Shown: piece after piece, positions 1 through 6,401 of the stretch | How positions within the stretch are numbered: the stretch's first letter is position 1 | Layout: each line of letters begins with the position of its first letter | DNA from: Candidatus Omnitrophota bacterium | GTDB taxonomy: Bacteria; Omnitrophota; Gorgyraeia; Gygaellales; Profunditerraquicolaceae | Direction: 5' to 3' | Length of the DNA: 20,668 nucleotides | NCBI GenBank assembly: GCA_016867175.1 | Contig: VGKF01000004.1 | Location: 1-20,668 of the forward strand | Position numbers and translations under genes: made by a program | Notes under the pieces: model-generated | What the model was told of the DNA's origin: nothing | Seen by the model: only the letters and a program-made list of their open reading frames with translations | The model's database searches: none

Positions 1-166
1 ACTGTATTAAATCCTCCATCCCTTGGCTATCAAAATCTTCGCGCGGCTGCAGAGGATTAGGCCTGACCTGTTCTAAAGGAGCATAAATAATCTTCTCCTG
101 GTGAGCTTCTGTTACCCTATCCGGGATTAAGGCGCTTATGCCTTTACCTAAGGCTTTTCTTTCCAT
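1..166 (-). CDS. parB: ParB chromosome-partitioning protein, N-terminal part (runs off the window)
   Basis: The first 55 residues are visible. They begin MERKALGKGISALIP, the usual ParB/Spo0J opening, and later contain NPLQPRE, matching the family's N-P-x-Q-P-R segment at the start of the CTP-binding ParB/Srx domain. The ATG at 164-166 lies inside the end of parA (overlap 148-166), with AAGGAG seven bases upstream on the minus strand, so the two genes are translationally coupled. By family knowledge ParB loads at parS, spreads as a CTP-dependent clamp and stimulates the ParA ATPase to segregate origins. The CTPase motif, helix-turn-helix and dimerisation domain lie outside the window. Confidence 0.93.
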   Translation of the reverse strand, partial: MERKALGKGISALIPDRVTEAHQEKIIYAPLEQVRPNPLQPREDFDSQGMEDLIQ

Positions 167-960
167 TCTACTGCTCCTTCATCTGGTACCCTGTTAGTAA
201 GCGGGATGCCTAACATCTCTTTAACCAACTCTTCATATTTTTGGGCGCCGAGAGATTCTTTATCATATAAAGCAATGGGCTTGCCAAAGCTGGGCGCCTC
301 AGTTAAGCGTATGCTGCGCGGGATCACTGTTTCATATACCTTCTCCTTAAAATGATTTCTTGCTTCCTGCACCACCTCTTTGGTAAGGTTAGTGCGGAAG
401 TCTGCCATGGTTAAAAGCACGCCTTCAATAGCAAGGTTAGGATTAAGGTTATCTTTCACAAGTCTAATGGTATTATCCAGTTGCGTTAATCCTTCTAAGG
501 CGTAATATTCGCACTGCACAGGTATTAATACTGAATCTGCCGCGCAAAGGCCATTGATAGTAAGCAACCCTAAGGAGGGAGGCGAATCTATAATAATAAA
601 GTCAAATTTCTCTCGTTCATGAGCCAACCCCCTTTTCAGACGATACTCTCTACCCAGGGCGCCTACTAACTCTACCTCTGCGCCAGTAAGGTCGAGGTTA
701 GAGGGAGCCAAATAAAGGTTATTCATTGCAGTGGGCTGAACTATCTCTTGTATATTGAGCTCTTCTAATAAGACGTGGTAGGTGCTCTTTTGAATATTAT
801 GCTTATTTATCCCCATACCGCTAGTAGCATTTGCCTGTGGGTCTAAATCTATCAAGAGCGTCTTTTTATTGGCTAAGGCTAAGTAACTTGAGATATTGAT
901 GGCAGAGGTAGTTTTACCTGTGCCGCCCTTCTGGTTACAGATAGCGATAATCTTACCCAT
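148..960 (-). CDS. parA: ParA/Soj chromosome-partitioning ATPase
   Basis: A 270-residue P-loop ATPase. The deviant Walker A motif KGGTGKTT lies at residues 11-18, with the signature lysine at position 11. A switch-like IDLDPQANA segment follows at about 37-45, and the Walker B region IIIDSPPSLG at about 122-131. Size and motifs fit chromosomal Soj/ParA rather than MinD (no C-terminal amphipathic helix is seen) or plasmid ParA (no N-terminal DNA-binding domain). By family knowledge it binds DNA as an ATP dimer and pulls ParB-parS complexes apart. It sits next to parB close to the origin, the usual chromosomal arrangement. A promoter and a parS-like site lie in the 116-base gap before it. Assignment is secure. 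Confidence 0.96.
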   Translation of the reverse strand: MGKIIAICNQKGGTGKTTSAINISSYLALANKKTLLIDLDPQANATSGMGINKHNIQKSTYHVLLEELNIQEIVQPTAMNNLYLAPSNLDLTGAEVELVGALGREYRLKRGLAHEREKFDFIIIDSPPSLGLLTINGLCAADSVLIPVQCEYYALEGLTQLDNTIRLVKDNLNPNLAIEGVLLTMADFRTNLTKEVVQEARNHFKEKVYETVIPRSIRLTEAPSFGKPIALYDKESLGAQKYEELVKEMLGIPLTNRVPDEGAVEWKEKP

Positions 961-982
961 TGTTATTTATATGGTTACAAAA

Positions 983-998
983 TGTTCCACGGACAACA
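983..998. promoter_or_regulatory. parS-like site (degenerate)
   Basis: TGTTCCACGGACAACA matches the general parS palindrome TGTTCCACGTGGAACA at 13 of 16 positions, with all mismatches in the centre-right half. The outer arms AATGTT/AACATT (981-986, 995-1000) are perfectly inverted. It lies 23 bases upstream of the parA start, where ParB-binding sites are common. Whether ParB binds a site this degenerate is not shown. Confidence 0.5.
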
Positions 999-1042
999 TT
1001 TCCTATAATCAAACCGGATATCTCATTCTGTTTAATAAGGTT

Positions 1043-1071
1043 ACCTTAATACGGAATACGGTTTTTGTCAA
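1043..1071 (-). promoter_or_regulatory. Putative parA-parB promoter
   Basis: On the minus strand a perfect TTGACA (1066-1071) is followed after 17 bases by a weak -10, TAAGGT (1043-1048). This would start a transcript just upstream of the parS-like site and parA. The -35 is strong and the -10 poor, so this is a moderate call. Confidence 0.4.
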
Positions 1072-1076
1072 GCTTT

Positions 1077-1268
1077 TTATTTGTCCTGCGTTGCGCTTAC
1101 TCTAATCTTAGCGGGTTTTGCTCCAGACATACCAAAGAGGCCTTTTTCTTCTTCAGCTAAAACCTCAATCTTGACTTTGTTGCGGGGTAGTTTTAAGACT
1201 TGCAGTGCTTTTTGAATCGCTTCTTCTACGCTACTTCCCTCAACCTCTATATAAGACTTCTTAGTCAT
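1077..1268 (-). CDS. Short Jag-like protein consisting of the Jag N-terminal domain only
   Basis: 63 residues, beginning MTKKSYIEVEGSSVEEAIQK and ending with KGLFGMSGAKPAKIRVSATQDK. This is the pattern of the Jag_N domain (E-x-x-G-x-x-x-E-E-A-I near the start, G-L-F/L-G near the end). Full-length Jag/KhpB/EloR proteins are about 200 residues or more and continue into KH and R3H RNA-binding domains. None of that is encoded here: the ORF stops at a TAA and the 116 bases beyond it hold no continuation in any frame. Its start overlaps the yidC stop by 4 bases (ATGA). The position after yidC is canonical for jag. Function of a lone Jag_N is unknown. Confidence 0.8.
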   Translation of the reverse strand: MTKKSYIEVEGSSVEEAIQKALQVLKLPRNKVKIEVLAEEEKGLFGMSGAKPAKIRVSATQDK

Positions 1269-2782
1269 CTTTTCCGGTTCATACGCAATTGGTAACTCAA
1301 CATAAGCGTGCTATTAATAAACCAGTATAATACTAAACCCGAGGGCATGCGATAAAATATCAGGCCGAACATAAGCGGGAAGATGATCAGCATCAGCTTT
1401 TGCTGCTCGGCATTACTACCAGTAGCTACAGTAGAGGTCTTTTGTTGTATGAACATGCCAATTGTCATAAGAATAGGCAGGATGTTAATCTCATTGCCTA
1501 TGATCGGTAATGATACCGGTAAGGTGAAAAGGTTGTCTGGTTTGGATAAGTCTTTAATCCACAGGAAATTAGCGCCCCTTAAAGAAACAGAACGTAATAA
1601 AACCTGGTATAAAGCAAAAAAGATCGGTATCTGTAGCACCATCGGCAAACAGCCCCCAAGAGGATTTACTTTATGCTCCCGGTATAAATCCATGATTGCC
1701 TTATTTAATTTTTGCGGGTTATCTTTGTAGGATTTACGTAATTCTTCTATATGCGGCTGTAGTAACTGCATCTCTTTCATAGAGCGCATCTGTTTTAGGG
1801 TCAAGGGGTAGAGGATAATATAAATCGCTAAACTAAATAAGACAATCGCCCAACCCCAATTACGCACTAGCCCGTATAAAATTGTTAATAGCCCTACCTG
1901 TAACCTAGCAATGAAGTCAAAGGTACCATAATATACTACTGCTGTCCAGCTAGGATTAAGTTTTTTAATCAAACTTAACTCTTGTGGCCCCAGATAGATA
2001 TAGAATTTTTGCTTAACACTCTGCCGAGCAGGGATTGCTAAATCCGATGAGACTAAACTAATCTCTGAGATGGTTTTAGTTCTTGTACTAATAAAGGCGC
2101 TATATTCAGTATGTTGCGGTTCAATAATACCGCAGAAATATCTATCACGCCAACCTAAGAATTTTAACCCCGGGGCACTAATATCCTTGCGTAGGTTTAA
2201 ATGCAAAACCTTATCCTTAAGAGCAAAGGTCGCGTCTTGGAAACGCGCCTCATTCTGGTCAGCATTAAAATGAATGCCAGCTGCTAATAAATCTAAATTA
2301 ATATGTAGGGGCTGGGAAGAAACATTTTTAATTTCCATCTCTAACATAATGATATAATTAGAGTTAGAGAGTATAAACTTTTTGGTAATCTCCTTTTCTT
2401 GATCGCGGTATACAAAACTTACTATGCCTTCGGAGGCGCTATCTTTTTTAAAGCCCGCGGGAAAGTTTTTCAAAAGAAGCCCCTGGTTCAAGGTAAACTT
2501 AAAAAATTGATAGGCAGGAAAGATAATCTCTTGGATGCTCGCCCCGGCTTCATCAAAAACAAGAGAGTAGTTGTTTTGTTCGACTGTAAAGAGGCCTTGT
2601 GGCTTTAGCGCTTCTTCTACTGGGGGAGGGGCAGGTTTGACTACAGGGGCTGGTATGAGAGTTTCTGTCTTTTGTGGTATAACCCTATTATTATCAATAG
2701 GATAAAACTTAGAGGTAAAAAGGGACCAGCTTAATAGTATTAGTACTGAAAGGGCTATCGCTGCGATTAAACGTTTTTCCAT
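1265..2782 (-). CDS. yidC: YidC/Oxa1 membrane protein insertase
   Basis: 505 residues. A hydrophobic N-terminal segment (about 5-24) is followed by a linker rich in Pro and Glu, then a large beta-rich periplasmic domain (to about residue 270) as in Gram-negative YidC. The conserved Oxa1/YidC core begins around GWAIVLFSLAIYIILYPLT, with the KQMRSMKEMQ cytoplasmic coiled-coil start, GGCLPMVLQIPIFFALYQ, and the C-terminal segment MPSGLVLYWFINSTL. By family knowledge it inserts inner-membrane proteins alone or with Sec. The N-terminal transmembrane segment plus periplasmic domain indicates a two-membrane (diderm) cell. It is followed by jag and preceded by yidD in one minus-strand operon. Confidence 0.97.
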   Translation of the reverse strand: MEKRLIAAIALSVLILLSWSLFTSKFYPIDNNRVIPQKTETLIPAPVVKPAPPPVEEALKPQGLFTVEQNNYSLVFDEAGASIQEIIFPAYQFFKFTLNQGLLLKNFPAGFKKDSASEGIVSFVYRDQEKEITKKFILSNSNYIIMLEMEIKNVSSQPLHINLDLLAAGIHFNADQNEARFQDATFALKDKVLHLNLRKDISAPGLKFLGWRDRYFCGIIEPQHTEYSAFISTRTKTISEISLVSSDLAIPARQSVKQKFYIYLGPQELSLIKKLNPSWTAVVYYGTFDFIARLQVGLLTILYGLVRNWGWAIVLFSLAIYIILYPLTLKQMRSMKEMQLLQPHIEELRKSYKDNPQKLNKAIMDLYREHKVNPLGGCLPMVLQIPIFFALYQVLLRSVSLRGANFLWIKDLSKPDNLFTLPVSLPIIGNEINILPILMTIGMFIQQKTSTVATGSNAEQQKLMLIIFPLMFGLIFYRMPSGLVLYWFINSTLMLSYQLRMNRKR

Positions 2783-2787
2783 AGTTT

Positions 2788-3003
2788 TTAGATTAAGGGG
2801 TCATATCCGTTTTTTTGGGAAAGAGGGTGACAATGCAACAGTCTTTTTGTCGCCTTAATGCCTCCCCAAAGAATCCCGTATTTTTCAATTGCCTGCCTGG
2901 CATATTCAGAACAGCTGGGTAAAAAGCGGCAAGAAGAAGGCAGGATAATTCTAAGATACCTTTGATATATACCAAGAAGGGCCAGGGCTATTCTACGTAA
3001 CAT
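2788..3003 (-). CDS. yidD: Membrane protein insertion efficiency factor YidD
   Basis: 71 residues when started at MLRRIALALLGIYQRYLR (ATG at 3001-3003). The sequence holds the YidD hallmarks: the amphipathic start, PSSCRFLPSCSEYARQAIEKYG and the end HPLSQKNGYDPL. A longer in-frame ORF reaches 3081, but its extra 26 residues overlap rpmH in another frame and resemble nothing in YidD, so the inner start is chosen. The A of its ATG is also the last base of the rpmH stop (TGATG), implying translational coupling. By family knowledge YidD is a small membrane-associated protein helping YidC-dependent insertion. Confidence 0.94.
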   Translation of the reverse strand: MLRRIALALLGIYQRYLRIILPSSCRFLPSCSEYARQAIEKYGILWGGIKATKRLLHCHPLSQKNGYDPLI

Positions 3004-3140
3004 CACATAGAGAGTCGTTTTCTGCCTTTTTTGCGTCGCAAGGCCAGAACCCTTCTGCCCGAGCGAGTGGCCATGCGGCAACGGAAGCCGTGTTTACGTT
3101 TACCGACGATCTTCGTGGGGGTCTTTAGATTTTTTTTCAT
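3003..3140 (-). CDS. rpmH: Ribosomal protein bL34
   Basis: 45 residues, too short for most ORF thresholds. The N-terminus is MKKNLKTPTKIVGKRKHGF and the C-terminus ends RRKKGRKRLSM. The family core HGFRxRMATxxGRxVLxxRRxKGRxRLS is clearly present. An AAAGGA ribosome-binding site lies 9 bases upstream of the ATG at 3138-3140. It is the first gene of the leftward operon, facing dnaA across the putative origin, the classical location. In most bacteria rnpA follows directly; here rpmH runs straight into yidD. Confidence 0.97.
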   Translation of the reverse strand: MKKNLKTPTKIVGKRKHGFRCRMATRSGRRVLALRRKKGRKRLSM

Positions 3141-3197
3141 CTTGGGCTGTCCTTTAGGTTATACATTGTAATTACCCTGCTGTAATAATATTTTTCA

Positions 3198-3225
3198 ATT
3201 ATAACATAAAGGTAAACAAAGTCAA
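3198..3225 (-). promoter_or_regulatory. Promoter for rpmH-yidD-yidC-jag
   Basis: On the minus strand TTGACT (3220-3225), a 16-base spacer and a perfect TATAAT (3198-3203) point toward rpmH, giving a leader of about 50 bases. The element has the same TTGACT-16-TATAAT form as the distal dnaA promoter on the other strand. Confidence 0.65.
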
Positions 3226-3334
3226 ACAGATTAACGCAGATTATAATAATAAAACCCGGCAGGCCAAGACTCCAAAGGCAGGCCTAGAATGCGCGACGGA
3301 AAGAACAGGTCTCGTAAGGTATTGGTCTTTTATG

Positions 3335-3362
3335 TTGACTGGCGAAAAAAATATTGTATAAT
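3335..3362 (+). promoter_or_regulatory. Distal dnaA promoter
   Basis: TTGACT (3335-3340), a 16-base spacer and perfect TATAAT (3357-3362), giving a leader of about 150 bases before dnaA. Confidence 0.6.
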
Positions 3363-3435
3363 AATCTTTTCAATAAAATTATAGGTGGCGGGGGAAGCAA
3401 GAAATTACGGGTTTTTGAGGTTGTTGGTTTTTGTC

Positions 3436-3463
3436 TTGCAACCCCTTTTTTCTCTGCTATAAT
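3436..3463 (+). promoter_or_regulatory. Proximal dnaA promoter with extended -10
   Basis: TTGCAA (3436-3441), 16-base spacer, then TGCTATAAT, an extended -10 whose TATAAT occupies 3458-3463. The DnaA-box-like sites begin right at and after the -10, a layout suited to DnaA autoregulation. Confidence 0.55.
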
Positions 3464-3484
3464 ATTCCACAGGGTTATGCAAGT

Positions 3485-3493
3485 TGTGAATAA
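3485..3493 (-). promoter_or_regulatory. DnaA box
   Basis: TGTGAATAA, the reverse complement of TTATTCACA, matches the TTATNCACA consensus exactly. A weaker forward-oriented candidate, TATTCCACA (7 of 9 to TTATCCACA), lies at 3463-3471. Both are within 60 bases of the dnaA start and downstream of the proximal -10. Confidence 0.6.
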
Positions 3494-3521
3494 ACTGTTA
3501 ATAACATCTTAGGGGTCGGGT

Positions 3522-4865
3522 ATGGCAATCACGGAGACACAGAAGCTCTGGGGTAAGGCACAAGGCTACCTCAAGGAAAGACTGGGAAAAACTGTCTTTG
3601 AGACCTGGATTTTGCCTCTGAAGCCTAAGAAGCAAGAGAAAGGCCTCTTGACTCTGCAGGCGCCGGACCAGTTCTTTAAGGAGTGGGTAGAAAAACACTA
3701 CCTGATAATACTGCAGGAGGCAGGGACAGAGGCTGCCAAAGAAAAGGTCTCTATTGCCCTGGAGGTAGGCGTGTTGAACCTTAAGGCTAAATCCGGGCTT
3801 AAGGCAGAGCCTGCTCTAGGCAGGCCCCAGGAGGCGCAAGACAGCCTGGGCCTTAATTCGCGTTATACATTTGATAACTTTGTAGTGGGCCCTTCTAACC
3901 GCCATGCCCATGCCTATTCGCTGGCAGTAGCCGAATCGCCGGCCAAAACCTATAACCCGCTTTTCATTTATGGGGGGGTGGGGCTAGGCAAAACTCACTT
4001 AATCCAGGCTATCTGTCACCATATCAAAAGTAAAAAAACCGGACATTATAAAATCTGCTATATGCCTTCGGAGCGATTCACTAATGAGTTAATAGACGCT
4101 ATCCAACATCGCTCTACCGCTAATTTCCGCCAGAAATACAGAAACCTGGATCTGTTGGTCATAGATGACATACATTTTATCGCCGGAAAGGAATCAACCC
4201 AGGAAGAGTTCTTCCATACCTTCAACGCCCTATATGACGCGCACAAACAAATCATCATCTGCTCTGACCGGCCGCCAAAAGAGATTGCCAATCTCCAGGA
4301 CCGGCTGGTCTCCAGGTTCGGCTGGGGCCTGACTACCGATATCCAGCCGCCGGACCTTGAGACCCGCGTGGCTATATTGAAAAAAAAGATAGAGCGTGAA
4401 TCAGTCAGTATCCCGGACGAGGTTATATTTTTCATCGCCCAGTTGATTAAAACCAATATCCGGGAATTAGAGGGCGCGCTTATCCGCACTATCGCCTATT
4501 CCTTATTGGAGGAAAAGCCCATCACCCTAGAGCTTACTAAAGAAGTTTTAAAAGACCTGTTAAAAGAACCAAAAAAACTTATTACCATAGACTTTATCCA
4601 ACGTTGTGTGGCAGAAGAGTTTGGGGTTTCTCTGCAAGACTTAAAAACCCGGCGCCGCCATAAAACCATAGTCTTGCCTAGGCAGGTAGCTATGTATTTA
4701 AGCCGAGAGTTTACAGACCTGTCTTTGCCAGAGGTGGGTGAGTTTTTTGGAGGTAAAGACCATACTACAGTATTACATTCATATAACAAGATTAAGGGTG
4801 ATATAAAAACTAATGGGTATTTAAAGGAGCGGGTGGAGAGGGTTATTAACACCCTTCAACGGTAG
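3522..4865 (+). CDS. dnaA: Chromosomal replication initiator DnaA
   Basis: 447 residues, typical length. The N-terminal domain I begins around LWGKAQGYLKERLGKTVFETW. The AAA+ core opens at YTFDNFVVGPSNRHAHA, with Walker A GGVGLGKTH near residues 150-158 and Walker B LLVIDDIHFI near 210-219. The C-terminal DNA-binding domain carries the DnaA signature GGKDHTTVLHSYNKI near 409-423, so recognition of standard TTATNCACA boxes is expected. It is the first rightward gene of the origin and has tandem promoters with DnaA-box-like sites. By family knowledge ATP-DnaA melts the origin and recruits the helicase. Confidence 0.98.
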   Translation: MAITETQKLWGKAQGYLKERLGKTVFETWILPLKPKKQEKGLLTLQAPDQFFKEWVEKHYLIILQEAGTEAAKEKVSIALEVGVLNLKAKSGLKAEPALGRPQEAQDSLGLNSRYTFDNFVVGPSNRHAHAYSLAVAESPAKTYNPLFIYGGVGLGKTHLIQAICHHIKSKKTGHYKICYMPSERFTNELIDAIQHRSTANFRQKYRNLDLLVIDDIHFIAGKESTQEEFFHTFNALYDAHKQIIICSDRPPKEIANLQDRLVSRFGWGLTTDIQPPDLETRVAILKKKIERESVSIPDEVIFFIAQLIKTNIRELEGALIRTIAYSLLEEKPITLELTKEVLKDLLKEPKKLITIDFIQRCVAEEFGVSLQDLKTRRRHKTIVLPRQVAMYLSREFTDLSLPEVGEFFGGKDHTTVLHSYNKIKGDIKTNGYLKERVERVINTLQR

Positions 4866-5003
4866 ACGCAAGTGTTATCCCCTATATTATACATAGTTTA
4901 GCCTGTTATGTTATAAGGAGATAGGTGGTCTACTCATGGAATGTTTGGCGCACTATTACTACTACGATTTTATTTAATACCTATATAATAAAAGGAGAGG
5001 TAT
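4866..5003 (+). other. dnaA-dnaN intergenic region
   Basis: 138 bases, A+T-rich, with two poor DnaA-box matches (4875-4883, 4887-4895) and, on the minus strand at 4953-4964, four triplets TAG-TAG-TAA-TAG that look like DnaA-trio units. A strong AAAGGAGAGG ribosome-binding site for dnaN lies at its end. No terminator or convincing promoter is seen, so dnaA and dnaN may be co-transcribed. Confidence 0.35.
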
Positions 5004-6095
5004 ATGCGGTTAAAAACTAACAAAGAAATTTTATTAAATGGAATTCAAATAGTACAAAACGTTATTACTCCCAAAACCGCTTTACCGGTGCTATCTAATA
5101 TTTTAATCGAAACACAAGGAAACAAACTCAAACTAACCGCGACAGACCTAGATATAGGTATAAGCTGTGTAATACCCATAGAGGTCCAAGAACCCGGGGC
5201 AATAACCATACCAGCTAAAAGATTAAGCGATATTATTAAAGAGCTCCCAACAAACGATATTAATATAACTACTAAAAAAAACAATTTGGTGATTATTGAA
5301 ACTGAAAACTGCCAATTTAAAATTTTAGGATTAGCCGCAGAGGAGTTCCCTAAAATACCAGAGTTTAAAGACCGCCAGGTGATTAATTTAGAGCAGGCGG
5401 CACTAAAAAACATATTCAATCTCACTTCTTTTGCGGTTTCTACGGATGAAGCGCGCTATGTGTTAAATGGTATATTATTTAACTTCTATAAAAACAACTT
5501 GACTTTAATAGCCACTGATGGTAAACGTCTAGCTATTGCCGAAAGCAAATTACAACAGGGGATAGAAAAAAACATTAAAATTATCGTACCCATAAAGACC
5601 ATCCAGGAGTTAAGTCGAAACCTTAAAGAAGAAGGCGGGGTATCTTTGATCCTGGGCAATAACCAGGCCCTTTTTGATCTAGGGGGCGTGGTTATTATAT
5701 CGCGCCTTATAGAAGGGGAGTTTCCCGATTATCAACAAGTGATACCGCCAGCTGCGGAGAATAAAATGGGTATTAGTAGGGAGCAATTCCTCCTGGCGGT
5801 TAAAAGAGCGGCCCTACTCTCCACCCCAGACTACCAGGCGGTGAAGCTAGAGGTATTTAAGGACAAGTTGGTTGTCTCGAAATCTACGCCGGATGTTGGG
5901 GAATCTTTTGAAGAGGTGGCAGTAGAATACCGCGGCAAGGAGATGGTGATTGGGTTTAACCCGCATTATCTTACGGATGTTTTAAAGAATTTAAAAGAGG
6001 AAAGGATAACCTTGGAGCTTTTGGATAGCGAGAAGCCCGGGGTTATGCGTACCGCCGGCTACACCTATATCGTGCTCCCTATGCGTTTAAGTTAA
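5004..6095 (+). CDS. dnaN: DNA polymerase III sliding clamp (beta subunit)
   Basis: 363 residues, the usual size for three repeated clamp domains. It opens with MRLKTNKEILLNGIQIVQNVI, contains ATDLDIGI, the middle-domain ATDGKRLA and the GEFPDYQQVIP segment, and ends in the typical VLPMRL. By family knowledge the dimeric ring tethers the replicative polymerase. The base composition is visibly more A+T-rich in the first half than in neighbouring gyrB/gyrA. recF, often next, is not present. Confidence 0.98.
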   Translation: MRLKTNKEILLNGIQIVQNVITPKTALPVLSNILIETQGNKLKLTATDLDIGISCVIPIEVQEPGAITIPAKRLSDIIKELPTNDINITTKKNNLVIIETENCQFKILGLAAEEFPKIPEFKDRQVINLEQAALKNIFNLTSFAVSTDEARYVLNGILFNFYKNNLTLIATDGKRLAIAESKLQQGIEKNIKIIVPIKTIQELSRNLKEEGGVSLILGNNQALFDLGGVVIISRLIEGEFPDYQQVIPPAAENKMGISREQFLLAVKRAALLSTPDYQAVKLEVFKDKLVVSKSTPDVGESFEEVAVEYRGKEMVIGFNPHYLTDVLKNLKEERITLELLDSEKPGVMRTAGYTYIVLPMRLS

Positions 6096-6107
6096 GCGGG
6101 TTTTAGG

Positions 6108-6401
6108 ATGGCGCAGCTACTCAAGGAGACAATCGCAGGCCTGATGCATAAACTAGAGGGGAAACAACGAGGCAAGCATCGGGATGAGCCGTGGGGCACA
6201 TTGAAGAAGGCATTTACCAAGAAAGAGCTGGCGCATGTACAGCTGCATTATTTTGATAAGGGGATATTAGCCCTGCGCGTGGATTCTTCCAGCTGGATGT
6301 ATAGCTTCGGCCTAAAAAAAGAAGCGCTTCTGTATAAGTTACGCAATAAAGCCAGGGTGGTGGTGAGGGATATTCGTTTTACGCTCGGAGAAGAGGCATG
6401 A
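6108..6401 (+). CDS. dciA: DciA-type (DUF721) helicase-associated protein
   Basis: 97 residues, basic. The central-to-C-terminal part, with FDKGILALRVDSSSWMYSFG followed by KKEALLYKLRNKARVVVRDIRF, fits the DUF721/DciA core (G-x-L-x-V-R-V-D-S-S-x-W, then L-L-x-x-L-N). In DnaC/DnaI-lacking bacteria DciA promotes loading of the replicative helicase. Position between dnaN and gyrB is also where DUF721 genes occur in Actinobacteria (there after recF). Its stop overlaps the gyrB start by 4 bases (ATGA). The protein is short, and the DNA-binding N-terminal part is abbreviated. Family assignment is good; the exact role is inferred. Confidence 0.82.
   Translation: MAQLLKETIAGLMHKLEGKQRGKHRDEPWGTLKKAFTKKELAHVQLHYFDKGILALRVDSSSWMYSFGLKKEALLYKLRNKARVVVRDIRFTLGEEA

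Larger units (their letters stand above)
3141..3521. other. Putative chromosomal replication origin (oriC), rpmH-dnaA intergenic region
   Basis: 381 bases without a gene, between divergent rpmH and dnaA, with all genes to the left on the minus strand and all to the right on the plus strand. It holds promoters in both directions, an A+T-rich tract at about 3341-3385 that could be an unwinding element, and DnaA-box-like sites near its right end. Weak boxes also occur in the dnaA-dnaN gap (TTATCCCCT at 4875; TTATACATA at 4887), so the origin could be split around dnaA. Only one good box is seen, so box clustering is weak and origin activity is inferred mainly from context. Confidence 0.6.

Noticed and set aside
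3004..3081. Longer YidD start at 3081
   Set aside because: The added 26 residues overlap rpmH in another frame and do not look like YidD; the TGATG-coupled start at 3003 gives the normal 71-residue protein.
4932..4976. Small ORF with four consecutive tyrosines before dnaN
   Set aside because: Only 13 codons with a poorly spaced ribosome-binding site; the repeated Tyr codons are the same triplets noted as DnaA-trio-like.
4984..4989. TATAAT just before dnaN as a promoter
   Set aside because: No -35 at the proper distance, and the start would fall within about 10 bases of the dnaN ATG, removing the strong ribosome-binding site.
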